Source of the DNA: an uncultured Collinsella sp.
GTDB taxonomy: Bacteria > Actinomycetota > Coriobacteriia > Coriobacteriales > Coriobacteriaceae
DNA length: 27,650 nt
Assembly (NCBI GenBank): GCA_900549555.1
Contig: UROO01000017.1
Span: forward strand, 1-27,650
Reading direction: 5' to 3'
Position 1 is the first letter of the stretch. Each line of letters opens with the position of its first letter. Shown in pieces: positions 7,450 through 15,015 of this stretch. The notes beneath the pieces were generated by a model. The model saw nothing but the letters and a program-made list of their open reading frames with translations, did not search any database and was not told where the DNA came from. The translations under genes and the position numbers were made by a program.

Positions 7450-7519
7450 CCCCGGCCTTTCCTTTCCCTATCGCTCACGCGCTTCGCGAGGGCCGCGCTA
7501 GGCAAAGGAAAGGCCGGGG
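7450..7519. repeat. Long palindrome P1 between convergent genes
   Basis: Arms at 7450-7465 (CCCCGGCCTTTCCTTT) and 7504-7519 are a perfect 16-bp inverted repeat. Pairing continues inward imperfectly through CCTATCGC/GCGCTAGG. The loop contains GCGCTTCGCGAG. It starts 31 bp after the transaldolase stop and resembles P2 at 14886-14989 in arm length class, loop length (38 vs 36) and a CGCTTCGC core in the loop. A bidirectional terminator or DNA-level palindrome are both possible. Confidence 0.75.
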
Positions 7520-7596
7520 CTGCCGACACGAACCTGCCGGCAAGTTGGCACTTGGCTTCCATATTCTGTTTTGGACAAAGGTACCCCGCCTGCGCC

Positions 7597-7768
7597 GTGC
7601 AAAATCGAGAGTATTCAGCAGGGTAAAGGCTTTTACCAGTTGGTTGAAGCACGGAACAGCCCCCGTTTTGGCTCTGGTGGCGCCAAAACGGGGGCTGTTT
7701 TTGACTTTATCGTCTCTGCGGGGCGTCCGGAACGGCGGAATTTGCAGAATACTCGCGATTTTGCACAT
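7597..7768. repeat. Nested inverted-repeat element enclosing a terminator
   Basis: The outer arms begin with GTGCAAAATCGAGAGTATTC at 7597 and end with GAATACTCGCGATTTTGCAC at about 7749-7768. They are complementary over about 20 bp with one mismatch, extending imperfectly to 25 bp. The inner 18-bp hairpin is listed separately as a terminator. The element ends 31 bp before the tex stop codon. No transposase or clear target-site duplication is seen. Confidence 0.7.
7655..7703 (+). terminator. Strong hairpin with T-run
   Basis: Arms 7655-7672 (AACAGCCCCCGTTTTGGC) and 7682-7699 pair perfectly over 18 bp with a 9-nt loop. The + strand continues TTT GAC, giving a five-T tract at the stem base. It would stop transcription from the transaldolase side. 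The minus-strand T-tract is short, so termination of tex is less certain. Confidence 0.75.
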
Positions 7769-7798
7769 CACTACCGGGGGGACCCTTGCTTTAGGCGT

Positions 7799-9946
7799 TT
7801 ACTTGCCCTGCACCATGGTGAGGGAGATCTTTTTGCGGTCGCGGTCGACCTTCTCCACCCACACCTTGACCGTATCGCCGACGCGCACGACGTCGCTGGG
7901 GTGCTTGACAAAGCGGTTGGCCAGCTTGGAGATATGCACGAGGCCGTCCTGGTGCACTCCCACGTCGACGAAGGCGCCAAAGTCCACAACGTTGCGCACC
8001 GTGCCCTTGAGTTCCATGCCGGGCTCCAGGTCATCGATGGAAAGCGCCGAGCGGCTAAAGACCACCTCGGGCGCGTCGTCTCGCGGGTCGCGGCCGGGCT
8101 TTTTGAGCTCGTTGACGATGTCGATGAGCGTGAGGGTGCCGCAGTCCAGGTCGCTTGCCAGCGTCGAGATGCTGCCCAGACGGCGCTCGATGTCGGGCAC
8201 GCCGCCGCGGCTGAGTTCACTGGCCGCCACACCGGCGCGCTCCAGGACGGATGTGGCTACCTCGTAGCTCTCGGGGTGGACGCTCGTCGCGTCGAGCGGG
8301 TTCTTGCCGCCGCTGATGCGCAGGAAGCCCGCGGCGTTGAGGTATGCCTTGGGTCCCAGCTTGGGGACCTTCTTGAGCTGGCGGCGATCGGTAAAGGCTC
8401 CGTTTTCCTCGCGGTAGGCCACGATGTTCTTGGCCACGCTCGGCGTGATGCCCGATACGTATCCCAGCAGGCTTGCGCTCGCGGTGTTTACGTCGACGCC
8501 CACGCGGTTGACGACGTCTTCCACCACGTGGCCCAGGGTACGCGAGAGCTCGGTCTGGTCAAGGTCGTGCTGGTACTGGCCCACGCCGATGGACTGGGGC
8601 GGAATCTTGACGAGCTCTGCCAGCGGGTCTTGCAGGCGGCGACCCAGGCTCATGGCGCCGCGCACGGTGACATCCAGATCGGGATACTCCTGGCTGGCGA
8701 GCTCGGAGGCGGAGTACACCGATGCGCCGGCCTCGTTGACGATGGTGTAGCGAAGGCTGGGCGCCTGCTCGGCAATAAACTCCGAGACGACTTCCTCGGT
8801 CTCACGGCTAGCGGTGCCGTTGCCGATGACGATGGTGTTGACGCCGTCCTTCTTGACGAGGCGAGCGAGCTCGCGCTTGGTGCCGGCGACGTCGTGGCGC
8901 GGCTTGGTGGGATAGACCACGCCGTGGTCGAGCAGCTTGCCGGTCTCGTCCATGACGGCGACTTTGCAGCCGGTGCGGTAGCCCGGATCGAGCGCGAGCA
9001 CGCGGGCGCCGCGCACGGGGCGAGCTGAGAGCAGGCCCTCGAGATTCTTGGCAAAGACGTTGATGGCCTCGGTCTGGGCGCGAACGGTGAGTTTGGCGCG
9101 GGCCTCGCGCTCCAGCGAGGGGGCCATGAGGCGCTTGTAACCGTCGGCGATGGCGGCGTCAAAGACGGGAGCGAAGACGCCTTGGCGACGGGGCCAGCGG
9201 CTGCCGAGGCGCGCCGTGGCGGCGGCGCCGTCGACGTTCACGCGCACACGGAGCTTGCCCTCGCGCTCACCGCGGTCGATAGCCAGCACGCGGTGGTTGG
9301 GTATACGGCGCAGCGGCTCATCATAGCTGTAGTACGGCTCGTAGGGGGTCTTCTCGGCGGGGTCGGTGGCCTCGACGATGATGTCGGCGGTGTTTTGCGT
9401 AAAGGCGCGCAGGTCGGCGACGTTCTCGGGGTCTTCGGCTACCGTCTCGGCCACGATGTCGGCGGCGCCGGCGAGCGCCTTCTCGGGCGTGTCGAAGCCG
9501 GCTTCCTCGTTGACGTATGCCGCGGCGGCGTCGAGCGCGCTGCCCTTGGCCGAGGCCTGCATGATGATCATGTTGGCAAGCGGCTCCAGGCCTGCCTCGC
9601 GGGCCTTCTGTGCGCGGGTCATGCGCTTTTTGCGGTAGGGCCTGTAGAGGTCCTCGACACGCTGGAGCTGCGTGGCCTCGCGAATCTGCTGCTCGAGCTC
9701 GGGCGTGAGCTTGCCCTGGGCGTCGATGAGCAGAATGACGTCCTCTTTGCGCTGCTCAAGATTGCGCAGGTAGGACAGGCGCTCGTCGAGCGCACGCAGG
9801 GCGACGTCGTCCATGCCGCCCGTGGCTTCCTTGCGGTAGCGCGAGATAAAGGGGATGGTGTTGCCCTCGTCGATGAGCTTGACGGCTGCCTCGATGTTAG
9901 CGGCCTTAAGGTTGAGCTCGCGGGCGAGCTGGGCGATAAGATCCAT
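7799..9946 (-). CDS. tex: Tex-family RNA-binding transcription accessory protein
   Basis: This 715-residue protein is Tex, a conserved cytoplasmic nucleic-acid-binding protein associated with transcription and ribosome-linked processes. Domains in order are the N-terminal helical region (about 1-310), an RNase H-like YqgF domain (about 315-410; VLALDPGYRTGCKVAV), helix-hairpin-helix repeats (about 485-550; NTASASLLGYVSGI, LKKVPKLGPKAYLNAAGFLRI) and a C-terminal S1 domain (about 643-712; LKGTVRNVVDFGAFVDVGVHQDGLVHIS). I start at ATG 9946, preceded by AAGGAG at good spacing; an in-frame upstream extension of 29 codons is basic, unlike the family and has no ribosome site. It appears monocistronic. 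Confidence 0.96.
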   Translation of the reverse strand: MDLIAQLARELNLKAANIEAAVKLIDEGNTIPFISRYRKEATGGMDDVALRALDERLSYLRNLEQRKEDVILLIDAQGKLTPELEQQIREATQLQRVEDLYRPYRKKRMTRAQKAREAGLEPLANMIIMQASAKGSALDAAAAYVNEEAGFDTPEKALAGAADIVAETVAEDPENVADLRAFTQNTADIIVEATDPAEKTPYEPYYSYDEPLRRIPNHRVLAIDRGEREGKLRVRVNVDGAAATARLGSRWPRRQGVFAPVFDAAIADGYKRLMAPSLEREARAKLTVRAQTEAINVFAKNLEGLLSARPVRGARVLALDPGYRTGCKVAVMDETGKLLDHGVVYPTKPRHDVAGTKRELARLVKKDGVNTIVIGNGTASRETEEVVSEFIAEQAPSLRYTIVNEAGASVYSASELASQEYPDLDVTVRGAMSLGRRLQDPLAELVKIPPQSIGVGQYQHDLDQTELSRTLGHVVEDVVNRVGVDVNTASASLLGYVSGITPSVAKNIVAYREENGAFTDRRQLKKVPKLGPKAYLNAAGFLRISGGKNPLDATSVHPESYEVATSVLERAGVAASELSRGGVPDIERRLGSISTLASDLDCGTLTLIDIVNELKKPGRDPRDDAPEVVFSRSALSIDDLEPGMELKGTVRNVVDFGAFVDVGVHQDGLVHISKLANRFVKHPSDVVRVGDTVKVWVEKVDRDRKKISLTMVQGK

Positions 9947-10042
9947 GGGACTCCTTGCGTTTAAGGTGCGTTTGCAGCACAGGGCTACCAAGGATACCAC
10001 CCGTCCCAAAAGGCTGTTTTGGGGCCGCGCCATGAAAACGGC

Positions 10043-10174
10043 CTATCTACTACGTTTTACCTGCAGGGGCTGACCATACCTGGGTTTTCCGAAAATCGGC
10101 AAGCTGTTTACCTGCGGTTTTTATTTCGCGAAATTCGGTATGGTTGAGGGCGATCGGTTAAACGTAGTAGATAG
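10043..10174. repeat. Dispersed palindromic element, copy A
   Basis: This 132-bp element has ends CTATCTACTACGTTTTACC (10043-10061) and, inverted, 10156-10174. A second inner inverted repeat is ACCATACC (10073-10080) / GGTATGGT (10137-10144). The core carries AAGCTGTTTACCTGCGGTTT, which recurs almost unchanged in copy B (19614-19769), together with an aligned right half. It lies between tex and the terminator of the dehydrogenase operon. No coding capacity. Confidence 0.75.
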
Positions 10175-10247
10175 ACGCATTTCGTGGCGAACGAATCAAG
10201 CCGGGGTGCAAAATTGCCCCCGCCCCAGAAAATCGTCGGCAAGGTAG

Positions 10248-10284
10248 CAAAATGCCCCGCGGGCAGGAGGCTGCTCGCGGGGCA
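10248..10284 (-). terminator. Terminator of the SDR-MFS-Gfo operon
   Basis: TGCCCCGCG (10253-10261) pairs with CGCGGGGCA (10276-10284). Read on the minus strand, the stem is followed by ATTTTGC. It is about 70 bp beyond the Gfo/Idh stop codon. Confidence 0.65.
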
Positions 10285-10354
10285 AAGAAGAGGGGTTTGT
10301 TGGTGGCGGACCGAGGCGCTCGGCGGGGAGTTTGCCGCGGTCTGCCCTAAGGCA

Positions 10355-11395
10355 TTACAGCTCGACGAGCTGGCCGGTCTCGGCGGCCTCCTTGATGGCG
10401 TTGAGAAGCGTGAGCGTCTTGACGTTATCGGCGGGGGTCACGACGGGCTCGACCTCGCGGCGGACAACCTTCACAAAGTGCTTGAGCTGCATCTTGTGCG
10501 GCAGTGCCGGGTCGACAGCCGGAATCTCCATCTGCAGCGGCTTGTGCCAGTTGGAGGCGCCGTCGTAGGAGAACTGGTGCAGGCGGGGCAGCGACAGGGC
10601 GCCCTTAGTGCCGCCGATAAAGTAGGCATCGGCGTCGAAGGGGCGATACTGCGGATCCTCGCGAGCGGTTGCCTCCCAGTTCCAGGGGCTGGCGGTGGCG
10701 TCGGAGATGGTCATGCTCGCGAGCGCGCCATCGGCAAAACGGACGTTGACCACGGCGGAGTCCTCGGTCTCAAAACCGCGGGCGGCGCTGGACTGCATGC
10801 CCTGGACGGCAACGGGCTCGCCCAGCAGGTAGCGGAGCAGGTCGACGTCGTGCACCAGGTTGACCAGGATCGGGCCGGCACCCTTCTTGCGGCGCCACTC
10901 GACATCGAAATACTCGTCGTTCTTATAGATCATGTAGTGGAAGCTCGACACGGTGAGCTTGCCCAGCTCGCCGGACTCGATGATCTCCTTGGCCTTGTTG
11001 ACGAAGGGGTTGTGGCGACGGTGCTGACCCACGAGCACGGGCACGCCGGCGGTCTCGGCCTCGGCGGCGAAGGCCTGGGCATCCTCGAGGTCGTTGGAGA
11101 TCGGCTTTTCGACCAGCGGCACGATGTTGCGCTTCACAGCCTCGCGGGCAACGCCCAGGTGCAGGTCGTTGGGGGTGGCGATGATGACGGCCTCGGGCTT
11201 GACCTCGTCCATCATCTGGGCGGGATCGGTGTAAAACGGCACGCCGGCGGCCTCGGCCGTGGCACGGGCGCCCTCAAAGGCGTCGGCGATGGCGACGAGC
11301 TCGGCCTCGGGCTCCTCGGTGACAAAGCGGATGTGGTTGCGGCCCATGGCGCCGGCGCCGATAACGGCAATGCGGACGGGGTTGAGCTCAGACAT
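10355..11395 (-). CDS. Gfo/Idh/MocA-family oxidoreductase
   Basis: This 346-residue cytoplasmic NAD(P)-dependent dehydrogenase has a Rossmann motif GAGAMGRNH at residues 13-21 and the family EKPI motif with Lys97. His182 in LVHDVDLLRYL is the usual catalytic His. The Asp normally found four residues earlier (as in inositol dehydrogenase) is Val178, as in a subgroup reading PILxNLxHDxD. The usual substrates are sugars, inositols or sugar acids; specificity cannot be deduced. AAGGAG precedes the ATG. It is the last gene of the SDR-MFS-Gfo operon controlled, by inference, by the divergent LysR gene. Confidence 0.9.
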   Translation of the reverse strand: MSELNPVRIAVIGAGAMGRNHIRFVTEEPEAELVAIADAFEGARATAEAAGVPFYTDPAQMMDEVKPEAVIIATPNDLHLGVAREAVKRNIVPLVEKPISNDLEDAQAFAAEAETAGVPVLVGQHRRHNPFVNKAKEIIESGELGKLTVSSFHYMIYKNDEYFDVEWRRKKGAGPILVNLVHDVDLLRYLLGEPVAVQGMQSSAARGFETEDSAVVNVRFADGALASMTISDATASPWNWEATAREDPQYRPFDADAYFIGGTKGALSLPRLHQFSYDGASNWHKPLQMEIPAVDPALPHKMQLKHFVKVVRREVEPVVTPADNVKTLTLLNAIKEAAETGQLVEL

Positions 11396-11425
11396 TTCGA
11401 CTCCTTAATACTGGTGACCGGTGGA

Positions 11426-11456
11426 ATGCGACAAAGGGGCTGTCCCTTTGTCGCAT
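11426..11456. repeat. Hairpin repeat H, copy 1
   Basis: ATGCGACAAAGGG (11426-11438) and CCCTTTGTCGCAT (11444-11456) form a perfect 13-bp stem with a 5-nt loop. It lies between the MFS and Gfo/Idh genes, within the operon. Three similar copies occur at 21106, 22655 and 24626. No T-run. Confidence 0.85.
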
Positions 11457-11464
11457 CGGTAAAA

Positions 11465-12721
11465 CTAGGCGGACTTCTTCTTGCTGTCGGAGACCATCAT
11501 GTAGACGGTGAGCACGACGGCGATGGCGGCGATCACAATGGCGCCGTAGAAAGACTGCTGGTAGGCGGCGCTGCCGGCCTCGGCGTGATACAGCACGGCG
11601 GTGATGGGCTGGCTGATCCAGGTGGAAGCGGCATAACCCAAAAACATGATGCCGTAGTTGACGCCGATGTTGCTGGTGCCAAAGGCGCCACCGGTGAGCG
11701 GCGGGTAGATGACGAGCAGGGCGCCAAAGCTAAAGCCGAGCAGGGCGAGCGCTACAAAGAACATGCTCTGCGTAAAGCTCATCGACATGATGACGAGCGC
11801 GACGATGGTGACGACAAGGCTGATGAGCAGCGACTTGTAGGCGCCGAGCTTGTCGATGATCTGGCCAAAGGACAGACGGCCAACCAGGTTGGCGCAGGTG
11901 TTGACGGAGACCACCACACCGCCGAGGGCGACGGCAGCGGCGCTCGTGGGGTCGGCGAAGAGCTGGACGGCGGCGATGGAGGCAACCTTGCCCACGAGCA
12001 GGGTGCCCGCGGTGGCGGCAAAGGCGAAGGTGACGATGAGGACCCAGAAGCGCGGGGTCTTGACCATCTCGCCCGGGGTGAGGTCACCGAAGGTGCCGGC
12101 GTGCGCGCCGCCCTTGGGGGCCTCGAAGCCCTCGGGCAGCCAACCGGCCTCGGGGGCCTTCAGGAACAGGGCGGAGGCGGCGATCGTCACAAAGAAGATG
12201 ACGCCGAGCGCCTTAAGGGCGCCGAAGATGCCCAGGCTCGGGATGAGCAGCGAGGCGAGCACCGGGGAAAGCACGGCGGGGCCGGCGGTCGAAGCGGCGA
12301 GCGTAATGCCGGAGGCGAGACCCTTCTTGTCGATGAACCACTTCTGACCCGTGGTGAGCGCCGGGTTGTAGCCCAGGCCGTTGCCAACGGCGGCGACGAG
12401 TGAGAACCACAGGTAGAACTGCCATGGCTCGGTGACGGTGCCGGACATGAACCAGCCCACGCCGTAGCACACGGCGGCGGCGATCACGACGTTGCGCGGG
12501 CCGATCTTGTCGGAGATGCGGCCGGCGAAGATGCCCGTCACGGCCATGATGGTCTGAAAGACCGGGAAGGCCCAGGTAAGAGCGCTGGACCACTCGGGGT
12601 AGACGGCGAGCAGGTTCTTGCTCACGACGGAATACAGCGCAATGGAGCTGATGAAGAACATGGTGACGCACGCGGCGGAAAGCACGACGGCGCGACCCTT
12701 GTTGGAGTTGGTGGAAGCCAT
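11465..12721 (-). CDS. MFS transporter, OFA (oxalate/formate antiporter)-like
   Basis: This 418-residue inner-membrane protein has about 12 hydrophobic segments. The MFS motif A is present as GRISDKIGPRNVV at about residues 67-79. The sequence NGLGYNPALTTGQKWFIDKKG is typical of the OFA group, which moves carboxylates and related small metabolites. The C-terminus ends in SDSKKKSA. It sits between an SDR and a Gfo/Idh dehydrogenase, with gaps of 66 and 69 bp, so it probably imports the compound both enzymes oxidise. The substrate is unknown. Confidence 0.88.
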   Translation of the reverse strand: MASTNSNKGRAVVLSAACVTMFFISSIALYSVVSKNLLAVYPEWSSALTWAFPVFQTIMAVTGIFAGRISDKIGPRNVVIAAAVCYGVGWFMSGTVTEPWQFYLWFSLVAAVGNGLGYNPALTTGQKWFIDKKGLASGITLAASTAGPAVLSPVLASLLIPSLGIFGALKALGVIFFVTIAASALFLKAPEAGWLPEGFEAPKGGAHAGTFGDLTPGEMVKTPRFWVLIVTFAFAATAGTLLVGKVASIAAVQLFADPTSAAAVALGGVVVSVNTCANLVGRLSFGQIIDKLGAYKSLLISLVVTIVALVIMSMSFTQSMFFVALALLGFSFGALLVIYPPLTGGAFGTSNIGVNYGIMFLGYAASTWISQPITAVLYHAEAGSAAYQQSFYGAIVIAAIAVVLTVYMMVSDSKKKSA

Positions 12722-12787
12722 TGGACTCTTTCTAATCGATACGGGGGAGGAACGGGCGTGTCCGCGGGGCCTCCCTGTTAGGTTGGT

Positions 12788-13669
12788 TTACTGGTCAGTC
12801 GGCTTTGCGACGCCGGACTCATCGGACCAGAGCTCGACACCCTTGTTCTTAAGGTAGTTGTCGGCATAGGCGCGACGGCCGCCGGGCTTGGCGGTGAGGT
12901 CGCCCATCATGTTGGAGAAGCCGCCGTCGACCTTGATGGCGTCGCCGGTGGTAAAGTCCGAGCGCGTGGACGCCAGGAACATGACGGCGTTGGCGATATC
13001 GCTGACCTCGCCGATGCGGCGCGTGGCGATCAGGCGGCTGCGGCTCTTCTCGACCTCGGGGTCGGCGTAGAAGTTGGCCGACATCGGGGTCTTGACGAAG
13101 CAGGGCTCGACGCAGTTGGAACGCACGCCGTAGGGGCCCCACTCGGCAGCGAGCATCTTGGACATCATGTTGACGCCGGCCTTGGTAGAGCTGTACACGC
13201 CCGAGAACGTCTCGGGGGAGTGGCTGGCGACGGTCGAGATGTGCACCAGGCGGCCCTGGCCGGCCTTGATCATCTCGCGACCAAAGCGCTGCGAGGTGAT
13301 GAAGTAGCCGGTGAGATTGACGTTGATGACCTCGTTCCAGTCGGAGAGCGGCAGGTCTTCCATGGCTGCGAAGCGCAGGATGCCGGCGGTGTTGACGAGA
13401 ACGTCGACGCGGCCGAAGTCGGCGATGGTGGCATCGACGGCGGCCTGAACCTCGGCCTCGTCGGTGGCGTTCATCTTATAGCCCTCGGCGTGGATGCCAA
13501 ACTCGGCGGCGAGGTCGGCGGCTGCGGCCTTGACCTTCTCCTCGTCCAGATCGAGCAGGACGACGTTGGCGCCGTTGCGGGCGAACTCGCGGCAAATCTC
13601 GACGCCCATGCCGCCGAGTGCGCCGGTCACGGCGCAGACATCGCCCTCGAGCTTAAGCCAGTTGCTCAT
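12788..13669 (-). CDS. Short-chain dehydrogenase/reductase (SDR)
   Basis: This 293-residue classical SDR has the nucleotide motif TGALGGMG at 15-22, Asp40 after strand 2 (favouring NAD over NADP), NTAG at 93-96, Asn117, and the catalytic Ser145, Tyr159 and Lys163 (YSSTK). The C-terminus is about 35 residues longer than the usual 250-residue enzyme, beginning after VDGGFSNMMG. Relatives oxidise sugar acids, polyols or hydroxysteroids; I cannot choose. It is the promoter-proximal gene of the SDR-MFS-Gfo operon and diverges from the LysR gene. AAGGGAAG precedes the ATG. Confidence 0.9.
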   Translation of the reverse strand: MSNWLKLEGDVCAVTGALGGMGVEICREFARNGANVVLLDLDEEKVKAAAADLAAEFGIHAEGYKMNATDEAEVQAAVDATIADFGRVDVLVNTAGILRFAAMEDLPLSDWNEVINVNLTGYFITSQRFGREMIKAGQGRLVHISTVASHSPETFSGVYSSTKAGVNMMSKMLAAEWGPYGVRSNCVEPCFVKTPMSANFYADPEVEKSRSRLIATRRIGEVSDIANAVMFLASTRSDFTTGDAIKVDGGFSNMMGDLTAKPGGRRAYADNYLKNKGVELWSDESGVAKPTDQ

Positions 13670-13902
13670 AGGAACTTCCCTTCTTGTGCCTCCCTGTGGG
13701 TCGCTCCCATTAATCGACCCACGTGGTTTTCGCAGGTTATCGTATGCTTTGCATTTGCGCAGGTGAATTGCATAATTGTTAGAATGACGTTAACCGTAGG
13801 TTTACACTGTGCGATGCAGTCTATGCTCAATTGAGCGCGTGACCTGCGAAAACAACCCCCTGTGGCACCATGCGGTCACGGGCGCGAAAACGGGAGATTG
13901 AC
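13670..13902. promoter_or_regulatory. Divergent SDR / LysR regulatory region
   Basis: No gene in this stretch. It is locally AT-rich around 13765-13835. A perfect 12-bp palindrome GCTCAATTGAGC lies at 13825-13836. GTTTTCGCAGGT (13726-13737) recurs inverted at 13842-13853, bracketing the AT-rich part. GGGTCG/CGACCC forms a small hairpin near 13700. LysR regulators commonly bind such divergent regions, so these are candidate operator parts. GGGAG precedes the LysR GTG start. Confidence 0.5.
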
Positions 13903-14781
13903 GTGTACGATCGACGACTTGAGGCCATATCGGCCGCCGCGGAGCTGGGTAGCTTCTCGCGTGCGGCGGCAAAATTGCGCGTGTCGACCCCGGCGCTCGT
14001 CAAGCAGGTGTCGGGCTTCGAGGCCGAGTTTGGCATCACGTTGTTCGAGCGCTCGCACTCGGGCGTCAAGGTGACGCCGGCGGGTGCTCTGCTGGTGGAC
14101 GACGCTCGCTCGATCATGCGCCAGTCCGAGGACGCCCTGCGCCGTGCCCGACGTGCGGCGGGTGACGGCGGTGCCGTGCGCCTGGGCGTGTCGATGATGT
14201 GCCCGGGGCGTCAAACGCTGTCGATGTGGTCGGGCATCCACGATTTGGAACCGTCGCTGCGTTTTGAAATCGTGCCAGTGAGCGACCTCTATGACGAGCG
14301 CGAATCCGTCATGCGCAGCCTTGGTCGCGAGGTCGATGTGGTGCAGTCGAGTTTTTCGACCCCACGCTGGGGCGATGCCTGCCAAAAGCTCCGCATTGTC
14401 AACGTGCCGTTTTATATCGACGTGCCGCGCGCGAGCCCGCTGGCGCGCAAGACGCGCATCACGGTTGCCGACCTGGAGGGCATGCGCCTGCGCGTGCTCC
14501 GTCACGGCAACGACGCCATGGACAGTCTACGTATCGACCTTTTGGCCGACGGCGGTGTGGACGTGATCGATGTGGATAGCTTTGACTTTGCGCTCTTTAA
14601 CGATGCAGAGGAAAAGGGCGACGCGGTGCTCACCTGCGGAGCGTGGTCGGGCGTGCACCCTGCCTTTGTGGGCGTGCCGTTCCTATGCGGTCGCGAGGTG
14701 CCAGTCTTTCTGCACTACCCGCTCGAGCCCACCCTCCAAGTCCAAAAATTCGTCAACGCCATGGCACAACTTCTCAACTAG
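13903..14781 (+). CDS. LysR-family transcriptional regulator
   Basis: This 292-residue regulator has the N-terminal winged helix-turn-helix (AAAELGSFSRAAAKLRVSTP, then LVKQVSGFEAEFGITLFER, about residues 11-54) and a PBP2-like effector domain from about residue 90. I prefer GTG 13903, with GGGAG at proper spacing and the usual 17 residues before GSF; an ATG 33 bp upstream adds a basic RSRARKR tail. It is divergent from the SDR-MFS-Gfo operon and is the likely activator of that operon and repressor of itself, as is usual for the family. The effector is unknown. The effector domain is less canonical than the DNA-binding domain. Confidence 0.88.
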   Translation: MYDRRLEAISAAAELGSFSRAAAKLRVSTPALVKQVSGFEAEFGITLFERSHSGVKVTPAGALLVDDARSIMRQSEDALRRARRAAGDGGAVRLGVSMMCPGRQTLSMWSGIHDLEPSLRFEIVPVSDLYDERESVMRSLGREVDVVQSSFSTPRWGDACQKLRIVNVPFYIDVPRASPLARKTRITVADLEGMRLRVLRHGNDAMDSLRIDLLADGGVDVIDVDSFDFALFNDAEEKGDAVLTCGAWSGVHPAFVGVPFLCGREVPVFLHYPLEPTLQVQKFVNAMAQLLN

Positions 14782-14817
14782 CTCATTTGGGACGGGTTTT
14801 TTGACTCCTTACAAAAT

Positions 14818-14845
14818 GAGGCCCTGGCCAAATGGCCAGGGCCTC
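14818..14845 (-). terminator. Terminator of the ABC exporter operon (perhaps bidirectional)
   Basis: GAGGCCCTGGCCA (14818-14830) and TGGCCAGGGCCTC (14833-14845) form a perfect 13-bp stem. On the minus strand the stem is followed by ATTTTGT. On the plus strand, after LysR, a weaker pyrimidine tract follows. Confidence 0.75.
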
Positions 14846-14885
14846 ACCACTTCTTTTCAGGCTGCGAGAAAAGACTGTGTGCGTA

Positions 14886-14989
14886 GGACCTCCCCGAGGG
14901 AGACGGGGTGTTTGCTCCGCGCGCAGTTTCGCAGCGAAGCGAGAATGTTTGAGCACGGAGCAAACACCCCGTCTCCCTCGGGGAGGTCC
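14886..14989. repeat. Long palindrome P2 between convergent genes
   Basis: A perfect 34-bp inverted repeat pairs 14886-14919 with 14956-14989; the left arm begins GGACCTCCCCGAGGGAGACG. The 36-nt loop contains TTCGCAGCGAAGCG. It is 27 bp from the ABC exporter stop codon. The arms are far longer than needed for termination and have no adjacent T-run. It resembles P1 at 7450-7519 in layout and loop core. Confidence 0.85.
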
Positions 14990-15015
14990 GTTGGGAGCGT
15001 AGGGGCTGTTTTGAG

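Noticed and set aside
7571..9028. Long plus-strand frame antisense to tex
   Set aside because: High-GC shadow frame: Val-, Asp- and His-rich composition, no ribosome site, opposite a strongly conserved gene.
10184..12403. 739-residue plus-strand frame across the Gfo/Idh and MFS genes
   Set aside because: Antisense shadow of two recognised genes; Gly/Asp/His-rich low-complexity translation with no domain.
14886..14989. Simple rho-independent terminator
   Set aside because: Arms of 34 bp, a 36-nt loop and no T-run on either side; a separate normal terminator lies at 14818-14845.
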